The notes below the pieces were generated by a model. The model saw only the letters and a list, made by a program, of their open reading frames with translations, did not search any database and was not told the DNA's origin. A DNA stretch of 64,000 bases from Lineus longissimus. Taxonomy: Eukaryota; Nemertea; Pilidiophora; Heteronemertea; Lineidae. A program made the translations under genes and the position numbers. Positions 47,667 through 59,300 of this stretch are shown here, in pieces; the first letter of the stretch is position 1; each line of letters begins with the position of its first letter. The stretch is taken from contig NC_088323.1 in NCBI RefSeq assembly GCF_910592395.1, positions 2,542,001 through 2,606,000 of the forward strand, in the 5' to 3' direction.

Positions 47667-48317
47667 TTACATGATGCCTACCTCTCGAATTACTTTTATT
47701 GTCTCTGGATCCATGGGGTTGTCATTGCCTCGCTTATGTGTCTGCTTGGCTTCGATCCACGAACCCAGCGCCCGCTTGAAGTCTAACCAAGAGGCCCTCT
47801 TGTCGTCAGGAGAAGCGCCATTCCGTTTGAAATCTAACCACGATGCCCTTTTGTCGTTGTCGCGCTTAAAATCGAGCCAAGATGCCTTTTTGTCAGTATT
47901 CCTCTTAAAGTCCAACCAAGAGGCCTTCTTGTCTACAGCCCGCTTGAAATCCAACCAAGAAGCACGTTTGTCATTGCTAGCATCTGTGTTTCCGTGTGTG
48001 CGTTTGAAGTCCAACCAACTCGCCCGCTTCTTGAAATCCAACCAACTTGCTCTTTTGTTTTCTAACCAGGGCTTCAAGTCGCCGGTGTTTCCCCGTTTAA
48101 AGTCCAACCAACTTGCTCGCTTCTTTGCAGCGTCGTCACGTTTGAAGTCCAACCAGCTTGCCCGCTTTGCCTCGTCTTGATTTGCGTTGTCACTTTCATC
48201 ATATTCCCGACCACCATTTCGTTTGAAATCGAGCCAACTTGCTCTTTTCTGGCCACTATTGATTTCTGTCAATTTGCTTTCGTCGGCCACACTGTCTGAT
48301 AATCTGTCGCCATTGAC
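47667..48317 (-). CDS. prohormone exon with ten ASWLDF copies
   Basis: Residues 30-245. Begins VNGDRLSDSVADESKLTE, an acidic leader, then the ten repeats. Copies 1-3 are separated by long spacers, copies 4 and 5 are joined by a single KKR, and copies 6-10 are each preceded by DK(R/K). Peptide residues are invariant at the protein level while codons differ. The frame ends VIREVGIM then TAA. A weak donor-like GAG|GTAGGC lies 12 bases before the stop, so a further exon cannot be excluded. Confidence 0.9.
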   Translation of the reverse strand, partial: VNGDRLSDSVADESKLTEINSGQKRASWLDFKRNGGREYDESDNANQDEAKRASWLDFKRDDAAKKRASWLDFKRGNTGDLKPWLENKRASWLDFKKRASWLDFKRTHGNTDASNDKRASWLDFKRAVDKKASWLDFKRNTDKKASWLDFKRDNDKRASWLDFKRNGASPDDKRASWLDFKRALGSWIEAKQTHKRGNDNPMDPETIKVIREVGIM

Positions 48318-50701
48318 CTAGAATACGAAATACAACAGAAGTTACTCTTAACCAAAAAAACACGAAAAAAAGGTCTTCTGAAATATTGAGTCCGTGGCAT
48401 GTTATGCTTGAATCAAATACTGCTTCTGCAAAAGCCGGTCGGCGATATCTTCTCAGTTATGTCTATTGGATTCAACGCCAATATCACTAGAGTTTCCCCA
48501 CAACAAAAAGGATGCCGCGGAACAAGGAAGCATGCCATGTAATGTACTGCAGATACGCCGCCACGCGACAGTGGCTAGCATGCCGAAATATTTATTATTC
48601 AAACAAGAACTATATGCAGGGTCGGTTATTCTTATGAGCTTCCATCTCTCCCTCACTCATAACAGCCTCCCCACACCTATCGTGCAATTGTACTGTGTTG
48701 TTCCCCCATCGGCTTCTAGCCTATGACCCTAATTAAGCGTACTCTCAGCGAGGGGATTTGATTCGTTTTCCGTGTCCCAAGAGAGGACATCATCGCGCAG
48801 AAGAATGCCCAAGGGGGTGCACTCTGTCTCGTCGATCCCTTGGCGGGAGATCGACCGTCTCTCTGCCCAATATAGCAACATGTCTCATGACATAGATAGC
48901 TACTCTGCGCAAGCGGGACGAGGTCTTTTCCAGCCGTTTAATGAAGGTTTACAATTTTGTGCGAATAAAGGATATGAGGAACAATCAAATGAAACTATGA
49001 TAAGATAGTGTTTGTCTAAACACCCTGCTTACTTTAAAATGTGGTTCGATAGATTTCATTATGCTGTCTAAGAAATGTATCGAAGACACAGCATTACTGG
49101 GGCAATATCACACATGATTGTTGACTGACAAAAATGTTAATAGTCAGTCGTTATTGGTAGCCAATTTTCCCAGTTTCCAGGAACTACGATCTGTGATGTA
49201 ATAAGCTTACTTGTCCTGATAAGTTTACCACAATTTTTTTTCTTGACGAGACTGGCCATCAAACATGTACTATATCATGTTTATACTTGACCAGCACTTT
49301 AGACACAACATATCCCAATCCTGTTGTAATGGGTTAGCTAATTACTTAAAAGGTGTAGTATTGGGACAATGTGACTGCAGTTACTCCAACGGCCAGAGCC
49401 ATCGATCATTTCAGTAATATATTGACTCACTGACCGATGTCTCTCCATTGTAAATACCGTTATTGCCGCCGAGACGATAGGTAATGACAAAGTCGGTGAT
49501 ATTGTTGAACAATCATTTAATACCCTGGTCCAACGATCTTCTGCAACTAGCTTGGGTTCGTGTAGCGAAAGCAACTTTTGTATTTACAAGGATGACCAGT
49601 CCGCCTGCACTACCACCTTACATCTATCTTGTGGTAGGCTGATGCCATTTTGTGAAAAATAGGCACACTAGAAAACCACTCAGAAGTTTCTGGCTTGTTT
49701 TCGATGCTACTGTGACTAAAGTAATAAAAAGCATACGTCCAGGAGTAAAAGTTTGCACTTTATTGGGTAGATTCTGTTTTTATAGTTTGTTTGATAGATT
49801 ACTGCATTAGGGTGAGTGATAATTCGCCATATTGTATTCATATTCGTGTCGGCGGTCCAGGTGGACATTGCCTTCTGCTCAAAAAAATGTCTGCCTTGGA
49901 GAAAAGGATCTTAAAAATATTTGACATCAAATAACATGGCCCACGCTTCAAATCGTTTCGACCTCCTGGTACTATCAGGGAGAAATGCCCGACTTGATAC
50001 ATACGCTATTCAAATGCCTGGAATTTCGGCAGATGAGATTGCCCTAGCGTGATACATGATTGTTTTCTCATTTCACCTTGCTTATCATGTAAACAACGCA
50101 AGCGATTAGGGTGGGAACTGGAAATATGGCGGCGACTTTTGCCAGGGGCCAGCTATTGTTTCCTAAACTAGCCCATGGCTTCGTGATGTAATTATTGACC
50201 TGAGAGTCATTTTTCTCGTCAGGCAATCGGCGTGTCTGGGGATGCTGGTTTGGGATAAGAATGTCTATTGAATAACGCGCTGATGGGAAAGAAAATTTTT
50301 TCCCACCCTTCGTTGAAAATGGAAAAATCGCCTACAAAAAACTTCAAGCACAAGCATTCTATTAGTTCAGTCTTGATGACTGGTGTATTCACTGTGAGTG
50401 GTCCGTGTGAGACCGTTTTCCATATAGATTAGGCCTCAAATGATTGTTGTTGAGTAACTGGAAAGAATTACTCTGAATTATGGGAGATATGTTGTGGTTG
50501 TTGCGCACCAAGAATCGACTCCTACTTCAAGCTGATTCCCTTTCTGCGTAGTACGTGGAGGCTGCACAGATTATATGATTATTAATATGGTATATACAGT
50601 GTTACTTACTTCGAACGCTTTGTTCTCCGACGCCACACTTGCATATAAACAGAACAGGCCGGCGAACAGAAGTAATACGTTTTGGGATTTCCGCATTGTA
50701 T
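47667..50701 (-). CDS. multi-copy peptide prohormone releasing ASWLDF (2 coding exons)
   Basis: Predicted 245 aa. Exon with start codon: 50696 down to 50610 (29 residues); second exon: 48317 down to 47667. The first encodes a clear signal peptide (NVLLLFAGLFCLYASVAS) and ends GAA|GTAAGT; it is preceded by a pyrimidine-rich acceptor (CTTCCAG at 50702), so an untranslated exon lies upstream. The second begins after TATTCTAG in phase 0, matching the first. It holds ten copies of ASWLDF, each bounded by KR, KK or KKR dibasic sites, separated by variable, mostly acidic spacers. Prohormone convertase cleavage followed by carboxypeptidase trimming would give free ASWLDF. No Gly precedes the basic sites, so the peptide would not be C-terminally amidated. 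This is the architecture of invertebrate neuropeptide precursors. I do not recognise the family. The C-terminal tail has a degenerate relative (ALGSWIEAK). Confidence 0.88.
48318..50609 (-). other. intron of the peptide prohormone gene
   Basis: 2.3 kb, bounded on the minus strand by GTAAGT at 50609 and TTCTAG ending at 48318, phase 0. No other coding evidence inside. Confidence 0.8.
50610..50701 (-). CDS. prohormone signal-peptide exon
   Basis: 92-bp exon from the acceptor TTCTCCTTCCAG|ATACA to the donor GAA|GTAAGT. The ATG is the sixth base of the exon. The 29 encoded residues are MRKSQN, a hydrophobic run, then SVASENKAFE, with likely signal cleavage after SVA or VAS. The frame agrees with the repeat exon. 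Confidence 0.88.
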
Positions 50702-51640
50702 CTGGAAGGAGAAAGAAGAAGAGAGAGTTCATAGAGAGGAAACAAAAATGTTGCTTATTTGATATCAGGCTGCCCCTGGACTGACAATTATGTGTAGTAG
50801 GGTGTTGACATGTTAGGTATGATCATGATGATCGAATCATCCAATTGACGAGACTGGATCGGAATTCCGCATAGTGTCGTTTCAAATCATGTAAGTAATA
50901 AGGCGGTTATTACTTGGAATACATCTGTTAAGAATCTTAGCAATGCCAGTGTCGCATCAGAATTGTGTTTTGACACGTGGAAGTTGCTCAATTTCACGTG
51001 GTTGTGGACGTGGCGAAATAAGAGTACATCTAATAATTCATCCCATTATCATTGTTTCACCAAAATAATGTGATAAGGTATGATTTTTTCAAATGATAAT
51101 CATTCATTCATATCCTCGTCTGGACATTGTGTGAAGGGGACCTGTTTAAAGTCAAGCATGGACATGTATCAATATAATGCAGATTATACGAATTACAAAA
51201 TAAAAAAATAAAATAAAAATAAAATGTTATGCAAAATGATTTGTTTTCTTTTGTAACCCGTTTACTAAGCTCCCCGATTGGAAGAAGCTATTAGAACCTT
51301 CTAAAAGCTTTTTACCTGGATTTCAGTTTTATGCCAGTATTGACACAGTTCCTCTCTTATTGAATTTAATCTGTGTTGTTTCTGTTTAGTTCGCCAAATA
51401 CGGCCTTAGCATCAAATATTTATTTCAAAACACTAAAAACACATTTGCTTCTTTATTCACCTGGTTCGATGAAATCGATTATTTAAATGACTCTTCGTAA
51501 CCAACTTCAAGTTTGAACGATTGCCAACGTGTGTTAGCGAACTGGATTCGATACCGATTATCAGACATGTTTAGCAAAACCTTACGAACGACGAACTACG
51601 AAGTACCAATGTCTGAGTGTCATAAAGTCTTGCGCGCATT

Positions 51641-51863
51641 TGTGACTCGCTCTACCAAAACTAGGCGCTTGTCGCATCTGAACTCAACAGGTTGATACGG
51701 ACTTGTTGTTCATTTCCCTATTGTAGACCTTTTGTGAAATCTATTACAAACTGATTTGGTCACATTTCACAAAAGGTCTACAATAGGGAAATGAACAACA
51801 AGTCCGTATCAACCTGTCAAGTTCAGATGCGACAAGCGCCTAGTTTTGGTAGAGCGGGTCACA
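51641..51863. repeat. inverted repeat with 100-bp arms and 23-bp loop
   Basis: 51641-51740 and 51764-51863 are reverse complements without an indel and with only a few mismatches (for example CTCAACAGG against CTTGACAGG). The pairing stops abruptly at TGTGAC/GTCACA on the outside. It would form a long hairpin in RNA or single-stranded DNA. No terminal duplication could be defined. Confidence 0.85.
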
Positions 51864-54800
51864 TTTACTATCGCGGCCCTCATGAATCGGTTTTTATAAG
51901 GGCAACGAGGAATCACGGAACCATCATCGATAGAATATGTTTACGCACTGTCCTTCGTAACTCATCGTACATTTGCCAAACCTTCCTGATATTGGGTTAT
52001 TATAAAAATGACAAAGTAAAACAACAGTAACGAAGGCCTATTTTTGAAAGGGGTTTCATTTTGACAGTCAATAAATAGGCCTGTGCGAAATAGTTGCATT
52101 GAAAACAATTTCTGGTCAACGGTAATGCAAATAGCCCAGTTTCCATTATTGAAGTCGAGACCTCATTAAAATGATGACAAATAATTAAATGGCATACAAA
52201 AGGATAACGCTAAATGGTATATTGCATGCTATTACTGCATATGATATCCGTCGATATGGCGAAAACTGTTCAAGAAATCCAATGCAGCGAATTATCATTG
52301 ATTGAAAGAAATGTTATACGGCATTGCACGAAAAAGACACCCAGGAGACCACACTTAACGGCGCCATCCTTCCTTAAAGAACAAACAAACTTCATTTTTC
52401 ATCGAAAAAATCAATCAGTATTGAGAATCATTTCATGTTAGATTCATTAATTGATTCGATTAAACGCAAATTGATAATTAGTCATTTTAATGAAGAGTGA
52501 CACATCGTAATTCAGCCACTGGTAGCTTTTCAGGAGAGAGTGCGTGGCCAGACACGACGTATCGACCGAGAATTGAATTCGAATAAAAAATTGACGATAC
52601 GTTTAAGGCGTCGAGTGACGAGACATCCATCGATCAGTTATTAATGAGGGTAAACGCTAAAGTAAAGAGAAGTCAATGAGAGTTTTTAATTTCAGTTACT
52701 CGTTGTATAGATATCGCATCACAAAAACATCGACTAGGTGCAAAATCACCTAATTGGCTTGTAATTATTTTGCAACACACTGTATATTAGCTAATGATGC
52801 TGTTTGGAGAATTCAGGATGGGGGCTTTAAATGATATGCCAAGGCACTTCGATAAAAGGCTGCACCTTAAAACAATCGGTATAATGTGGGTTGAAAACAA
52901 CTCTCACAGTAGACGCTTTGTTTTTGTATTTCATAATGTTAAAAGGTTTTTAGAATTGAACATTCTATGATATCTGATTATATACAAAGAGAGAAAGATA
53001 TTAGATAATAGGAACTTAGGCGTATGATATGGAAGGGTCCAGTATTAGCTTCTAATAGCACCCAATATCCCGATGCAAGTGTCTTATGAAATATGGGGGT
53101 TCTTCTCCAGTCTCTCCATATTTCAGGTCCGACACAGAAAATTCAAAAACGTTGAAAAGTAATTGTTTCTTGGATAAATCGCAACTGTTCACTACCCTTT
53201 GCTGCTTTTCTCTATCTGGCTGAAAATTACTGGCCATATTGATCTCGGGATCCATTCGTCGGTATTTCTTTCTTACATGAATCCAATAACCTACAAAAAC
53301 ATTGACGGCGCTCGAACCAGAATGATATGCGCTATTTCTAATAATGGCCGCGCCAATCAACTCATCCTAGTAATGATTATTACTAATCAAATACATTTTC
53401 TTACAGATAATCACCGCCATAATCGTCTGACATCCGGAATCTGCACCTAATTGTGTTTTTCTTACACCAGCGAACGCCAATACTGTATTTGGGCGTACTA
53501 ATTCAAGGATAGATAATACCCAGGAAATGATGGCAGGGAACATTATTTTCATTGCTATATGTGATGAGAGGTACCTGCGAGGAACTGCACAGATCTTGAA
53601 TACTATAACAGATCACTTCTTTTAGTAATCATGCATTTGCTTTTCTATTTGCAAGACTCTGCACCGTTTCTCATGTTTACGTACATGTAGGTCAGATAAG
53701 GTTATCGAGTTTCATTTCTTTATGGATTGCACAAACAACAACGTGAAAACCTGCGCGGTAGATTACAATGTAGTTTTGCGGTGCATACAAATAACTCATA
53801 ACAATTTTCTTCTACTAAATACGTATTAGTAATATCAAAATCGGAAAAACGTCGGACAGTTCCAGAAAAAATTGTTCACTAATGAAGCAGGGATAGTGAA
53901 GTAAAAAGTCCCTCACTGCTTTAATGGGACTTTATGATCAAATTATTATCAATCTCAAGAATCCTTTTACTCCCAAAGACACGTGGCAAAATCTTTATTG
54001 AAACATTGTTAAATAAAACTTCTCAAACTTGATACACGTATTTTATTGTATTTTAATGAGATATAACTTTAATAATGTGAATTATGTATTTTTTAAGCGA
54101 TCTTTCCCCGAAAACGATGTACATGTAGCAAAATATTGAATCAGTAAAATCAAATTTGATATCGAATATCAATATGTATAGACAATTTCACTCTTGAATC
54201 AAGATCATTACTTATCCATATACCGCTCTTGTTATTAGAGTATTTATCTTTAAAGTGTCGTAGTCAATTTGTGAGCATGTGGTTTTTTTAATATTGGTCA
54301 ACACCAGTCGGGCAGGTTTGCTTGCCATCAATGGTTTTTATGCATGACTGGCATGACGATGGAACCGTACTCGAGACCGTGTAAGAAAGAAAGAGATCTT
54401 AGTCCGAATCGTTCAGTGTCAATTAGCTTGATTTAAATGCATCAAGAGACCTGAGCCTGATATTTTTCTTAGTACAAAAACAAGGAGAGTGTATTGATTA
54501 CTTATCATATTTCCAGGCTAATCACGTTTTACAAGTGTGAGCAAAATGTAATCCAACCTAGAACAACATCAATGATATCAATACACAAAAACAAATGAAA
54601 TACGGTTAAACATAAGTTTGAATTATCCATGTACATTCTAGCAATTTCCATAGAATTATGTTTAACTGCGCAAATCTAATCTATTTCGATTCAAGTCGCA
54701 AACCAATTAGGCGAATAATTATCAAATGACTACATAGGACTAATAAGGTGTAACGTTTCCTTAATGAAATGTACTTCACTTTATTCCACAGGTTTTTGTA

Positions 54801-56183
54801 ACTTAACTCGACAAATTAAACGCAAATTTTCCCGTCTTTTTATTTCAAAGAATTGTCTCGGGGCGAATAGTTTGAAATAAAGATATCGGTTAAAATGCTC
54901 TGGCGTTACAAGAAACAGTCTGGGCTATCGAATTTAGATAGTTTGAAGAAACAAAAACGTTAAAAATGCCCGCCAACCAAATATTTTCTTCTGCTCCTCC
55001 GTTAGAAGCGAAAGTACTCGACTAGTAACCTTTTCTAGACAAAAAATCAACAAATTAAAGTGCTTTAATGTTTTTGTGCCTTTTTACTCATACCGATATT
55101 CAATTAAGAATATCCTGATCAATAATGCAACTACGCCTGTCTATTCATGTTTGTACTTTAATTCATAAACGAACAAAAATTTGGAGTGTTTTACATAAAG
55201 TATACAAAAGTACTAAAATCCAAGTAAATAAACTCACTTTCCTACCTAGCTAGGATATTAGTTATATACTACAAAACTGTCATCGATCAATCGTTTGTTG
55301 ATATCAGGACTCTTAAATCGATCCTCGAGGCTATATGTTACATAACAATTTTCGCTCCAGCCATCAGAAGGTGAATGATGGCATCGTTAACCGATAAGTT
55401 AAGTATAAGTAGGACAGTTATTTTGTACTCATGTTTGGTTCTATTCAAATGAACTTTCATGATAACACCAATCCGTGATGCTAATTGAATCGAAGATTAC
55501 TGAACCCGCGAGAGTCTGAACTATTAGACTATGTTCCCCGAGCTATTACTTGACCAAACACCTTTACAAATAGCCGGTACCAGTGCAATAACCCTGATGG
55601 ACGGTTTCGCTGTGCACTCAAACCATTGGAAAGACACTATTTATTCACCATGCTGCCTCACAAATGATAAACTCCCTTAAGACCAGTCATGCCGAACGGT
55701 CAAACGGGCTTCATTAAACGAATCTCATCGCATTAGCTGAATCAACGAAGCATTTGTTTTGACAGAATCACGAGTCATCACGGTTATGGAGCGGGAGCAA
55801 CTGCAAATACTACTCGTGATTAAAGCTTTAGAAGTCTCAATGCGTTTTATAACGCAGGAAATGATTTTCGTTACAGATACTCTGATTGTGAGTGAACATT
55901 ACTCGAAATACTCCCAGTGTACGCCATGTTAAACACATTAACAAAGGCGAGTTAATGGGTTAGACGAACACCAGTGGTTGATTGATTAGTTATGACAGGT
56001 ACCAAGCTTGATTATAGATCTATCCATGTAAATAACAATACCAGTATTTCATTGTCGAAACGATTAATGTAATGGTGCATAGACGAATTCTTCTAATCGT
56101 ACATCATGCATACAATATACTCATTCTCTCACCTGGGTTCCCCATCCAAGTAATGGTGAAATTAATAGATGTACATCGGTTAC

Positions 56184-56304
56184 GGGTCACAATAGACTCA
56201 CCGGAATCTATTGTGGCTGGTGAAATTAGGGTGCAAAAACCTAAATGAGTACCATTGACTCCTTTGTTCGCCTACAAATGATTCTGACGAATCTATTGTG
56301 GCCC
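56184..56304. repeat. possible short inverted-repeat element
   Basis: GGGTCACAATAGACTC at the left and GAATCTATTGTGGCCC at the right are inverse to each other with two mismatches, about 120 bp apart end to end. The left end also contains an internal hairpin CACAATAG facing CTATTGTG. Weak evidence; may be a degraded MITE. Confidence 0.3.
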
Positions 56305-59300
56305 ATAAAACGTATATTTGACTCACCGCGTTGCAAATATGAGGCAGCGGTTAAGACGTATTGTAGTCATTAGAGTGTTTTTTCTCCAAGTTTAATTTTT
56401 TCGATATGTCATGATTTTTGTTTCAATCGGTAATTTTTAATTTTCACGAAATGATATCATTCGCGTAATCCACAGTTGAAAGTAGGTCATAGGATGGTGA
56501 AATGTTTGGTTCAAATCTCACCAGATGTATGTAGATTGAATCACAGTATGTTACATTATCTTATAGAGCACAATGTTTTATAGAACTTTCGTAGTAAAAC
56601 TATAATGTGCTTCCACACATCTGTACATCAGCGAGTGACGTCAAACGAGCAAGCCGGAATCCACTTCGGAGCACCTACGCCGTGAATGAACCATTAGAAT
56701 TCACTTCAAAGACCACTCAAGGGATGGCCATAGAATGCAATGAAATCAAATCATGGCAGCCGCCCTTGCGGGTAATCGTGTCGTCGTGCCCATTAGTAGT
56801 CTCCCTGAGCCTACGATCTTTCGCATGTCTTCATGTTGAGAAAGTTATTTGATTTCTGATTTTTATGCCAGTGTGATTTGAATATCGTTCATTGCTGTAC
56901 GTGTACCTCTCCTTCGCATGATAACGTCTATGAAGCCATCTCCCTGTGTCTATGTTTTAGTTTTAGTTTCAGTGTCCACTCGGACCGTGCTTTATTAGCA
57001 AATGCACTATGAGCTATGAAACCTTACAATCTCATTACGTAAGTCACGTAAGAACCAGAAAATAATAGCTGAAGCTGATTCTCACGCCAGTCTCGACATA
57101 AATAATGATAAGTACAAGTAGACGAAGGAAATACGCCAACGAAATTGTCAAAATTTTAGCACGTCCTGGCAGAGAATTCTCGGGTGATGATCCACACTGA
57201 CAGATTTTATACATTCATTTTACAGATTTTAAATATTCTTGAAAGGGTGAAAATACTGGCGGTTAAAGCAATGGATCATATCTCGCCCCACACATTTCTC
57301 ACGTTGTTCTATTTGGAACTACAATCTATGTACAGTATGTTGCGATTCTCAGTTCGATCAGTTTTGGTACTTTAAGACAATCACATACATGTACATAGGT
57401 TGTACCATAAAGTGTGTTTATTTTGATTATGCGACCCCTGTTGTCGGTGAAACGAAACTTTTCGAACAAGATGTTGAGCTGACATCAATATCCCTTTGAT
57501 TATAAGACAAGGTCCATTCGCAGTTGCGGATTTCTGCACAGCAATGTCAATTCTTCAAATAACCCAAACCTGCCCCAACAGTGTTTGACGTATGAAGAAA
57601 ATAGAGAAATCGATTTGATTTTTTTATTCAGCTGTACCGCAACTCGATGCATTTTTGATAAAAATTGCCAGGAAATGATACCGTCATGCCTGGGGTCTAT
57701 CTCTTTGAAATTGAGAGTGTCGATTTGTGCTCAAGCGTATGCTAGCCACGTTAGCAAAGTGATGACTTCCAAGTACATTCGTGCCGTTTGCTATATCAAA
57801 CTGTTAGAGCAAAAAAAGTTATTCGAAAACGAGCAACATCTTAGTTGGTTTATTTCCATCTTTGTTTTGTTTTGGGGTTTTTTTTGGGGGGGGGGGGGGG
57901 CGCAATATGATACAAAAAAAAGGAAAATTTGTGACCTAGATCAGCAGAACACCAAGTTGAAATCACTACAGCATTAGGAAGCTTGCGCGCCGTCTGTGCT
58001 AAAAGTGATTATTAATTTGAAATGAAATGTTCATCTCGGCAGCAAGTTGCACTAATACACTTAGTCAACAATTTGTCAATTTATTGTTCTACCACAAGCA
58101 AGAATTTCACACGATTTGAAAGAAGTTTTGCAAATACTATATTACGGTAGATATGGCGCGCATTGTTCCAATATTTTCCTTTTACCTGACCGCAACGCCA
58201 ATTGGGGGAAGACTAAACTCGTGACAGACCGACTCGTCGGGCGATATTTTGTATAAAGGCATCAGTGCCAGGAGTAATGAAGCAAATAGCACACCAGTCC
58301 TTTGGACGGGAAAACTCGACCCACAGATCAGGAATGGAAGCAATGCGCCATCAGTCCTCTCTTCAAAAGGCCGTGGTGCAATCGAATTCATTCTGGTCAC
58401 CTGAAAACTGTCAATTTGACCACCTTGCTCATGTTCAAGGTTACTCGAAGCATTTCTCTATTAGTTTGTTCCAATGAGACTGTACTCTATCGCCACGTGT
58501 TTAGTTTTAAACTGTAATGGAGACCTTAATAAAGTTAGCTAACGAATTATCGCATCCTTGAGTGTCTGGCATCCGGGGACACTACTAACCCCCTCAATTA
58601 TTCAACAACCCCTGGCAAATTCATCTCAATATGTGACTGGCACTAGTATAACTTAATTCGAGCCCCGTGTATGTTTGGTGCTTGAATTCGTCGATATTTC
58701 ATCCCGCAGGGGAAAGGTTTCATGGCAATCGAAGGAGTCGAAACTGAACCTTCTGTCAACAGAGGTTTAAAAGACGTTTTGGATTGCGAGTGACAAGTTC
58801 AAGTTATCTATGGTCGAATCACATACGCAGGGAAACCATGTTTACCTTATAGTGATGGATTAAGATCGAGGAGGTATGAGACACAAGTTCTATTCATCCA
58901 AACTCAGCACCGTTCACAGATGCAGAGATCTTAAGTTTCAAAACCCGATGCATCTTGTCAAATTGTTGCTCGTCTCTTTCAACGACAGGTATTAAATAAA
59001 TCACTCCAATTTATAAAACAACAGTTTCGTAATTACGGATTGTGATCGCAAAATGCTTCCATAAAAACAACTGACAACTGACAGGTGAGCCATTAATGAA
59101 ATATTCCGATTAGAAATATTGATGAGTAGTAAAGCTATCGTTCGAAGAAGAAGTAAAACTACGATATGGTGTTTCTGGTGATTCTATGACTCTGAGTGTA
59201 TGAACGGATTCGCAGCCTACACAGGCCCGGCACTAAGCGACCTAAACCAGCAATATCCAACACAACACCAAGATTCTGTTGAATTTTAAAGCAAATACTA

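Noticed and set aside
47644-48180. 178-aa plus-strand ORF with repeated RLKSNQ
   Set aside because: It is the antisense shadow of the ASWLDF repeat exon. The minus strand has the signal peptide, phase-matched introns and dibasic sites.
58182-58400. Minus-strand ORF with hydrophobic segment VLFASLLLALMPLY as a signal-peptide exon
   Set aside because: The hydrophobic stretch is about 35 residues from the first Met, the donor context (CAG|GTAAAA) is moderate, and no downstream exon could be identified.
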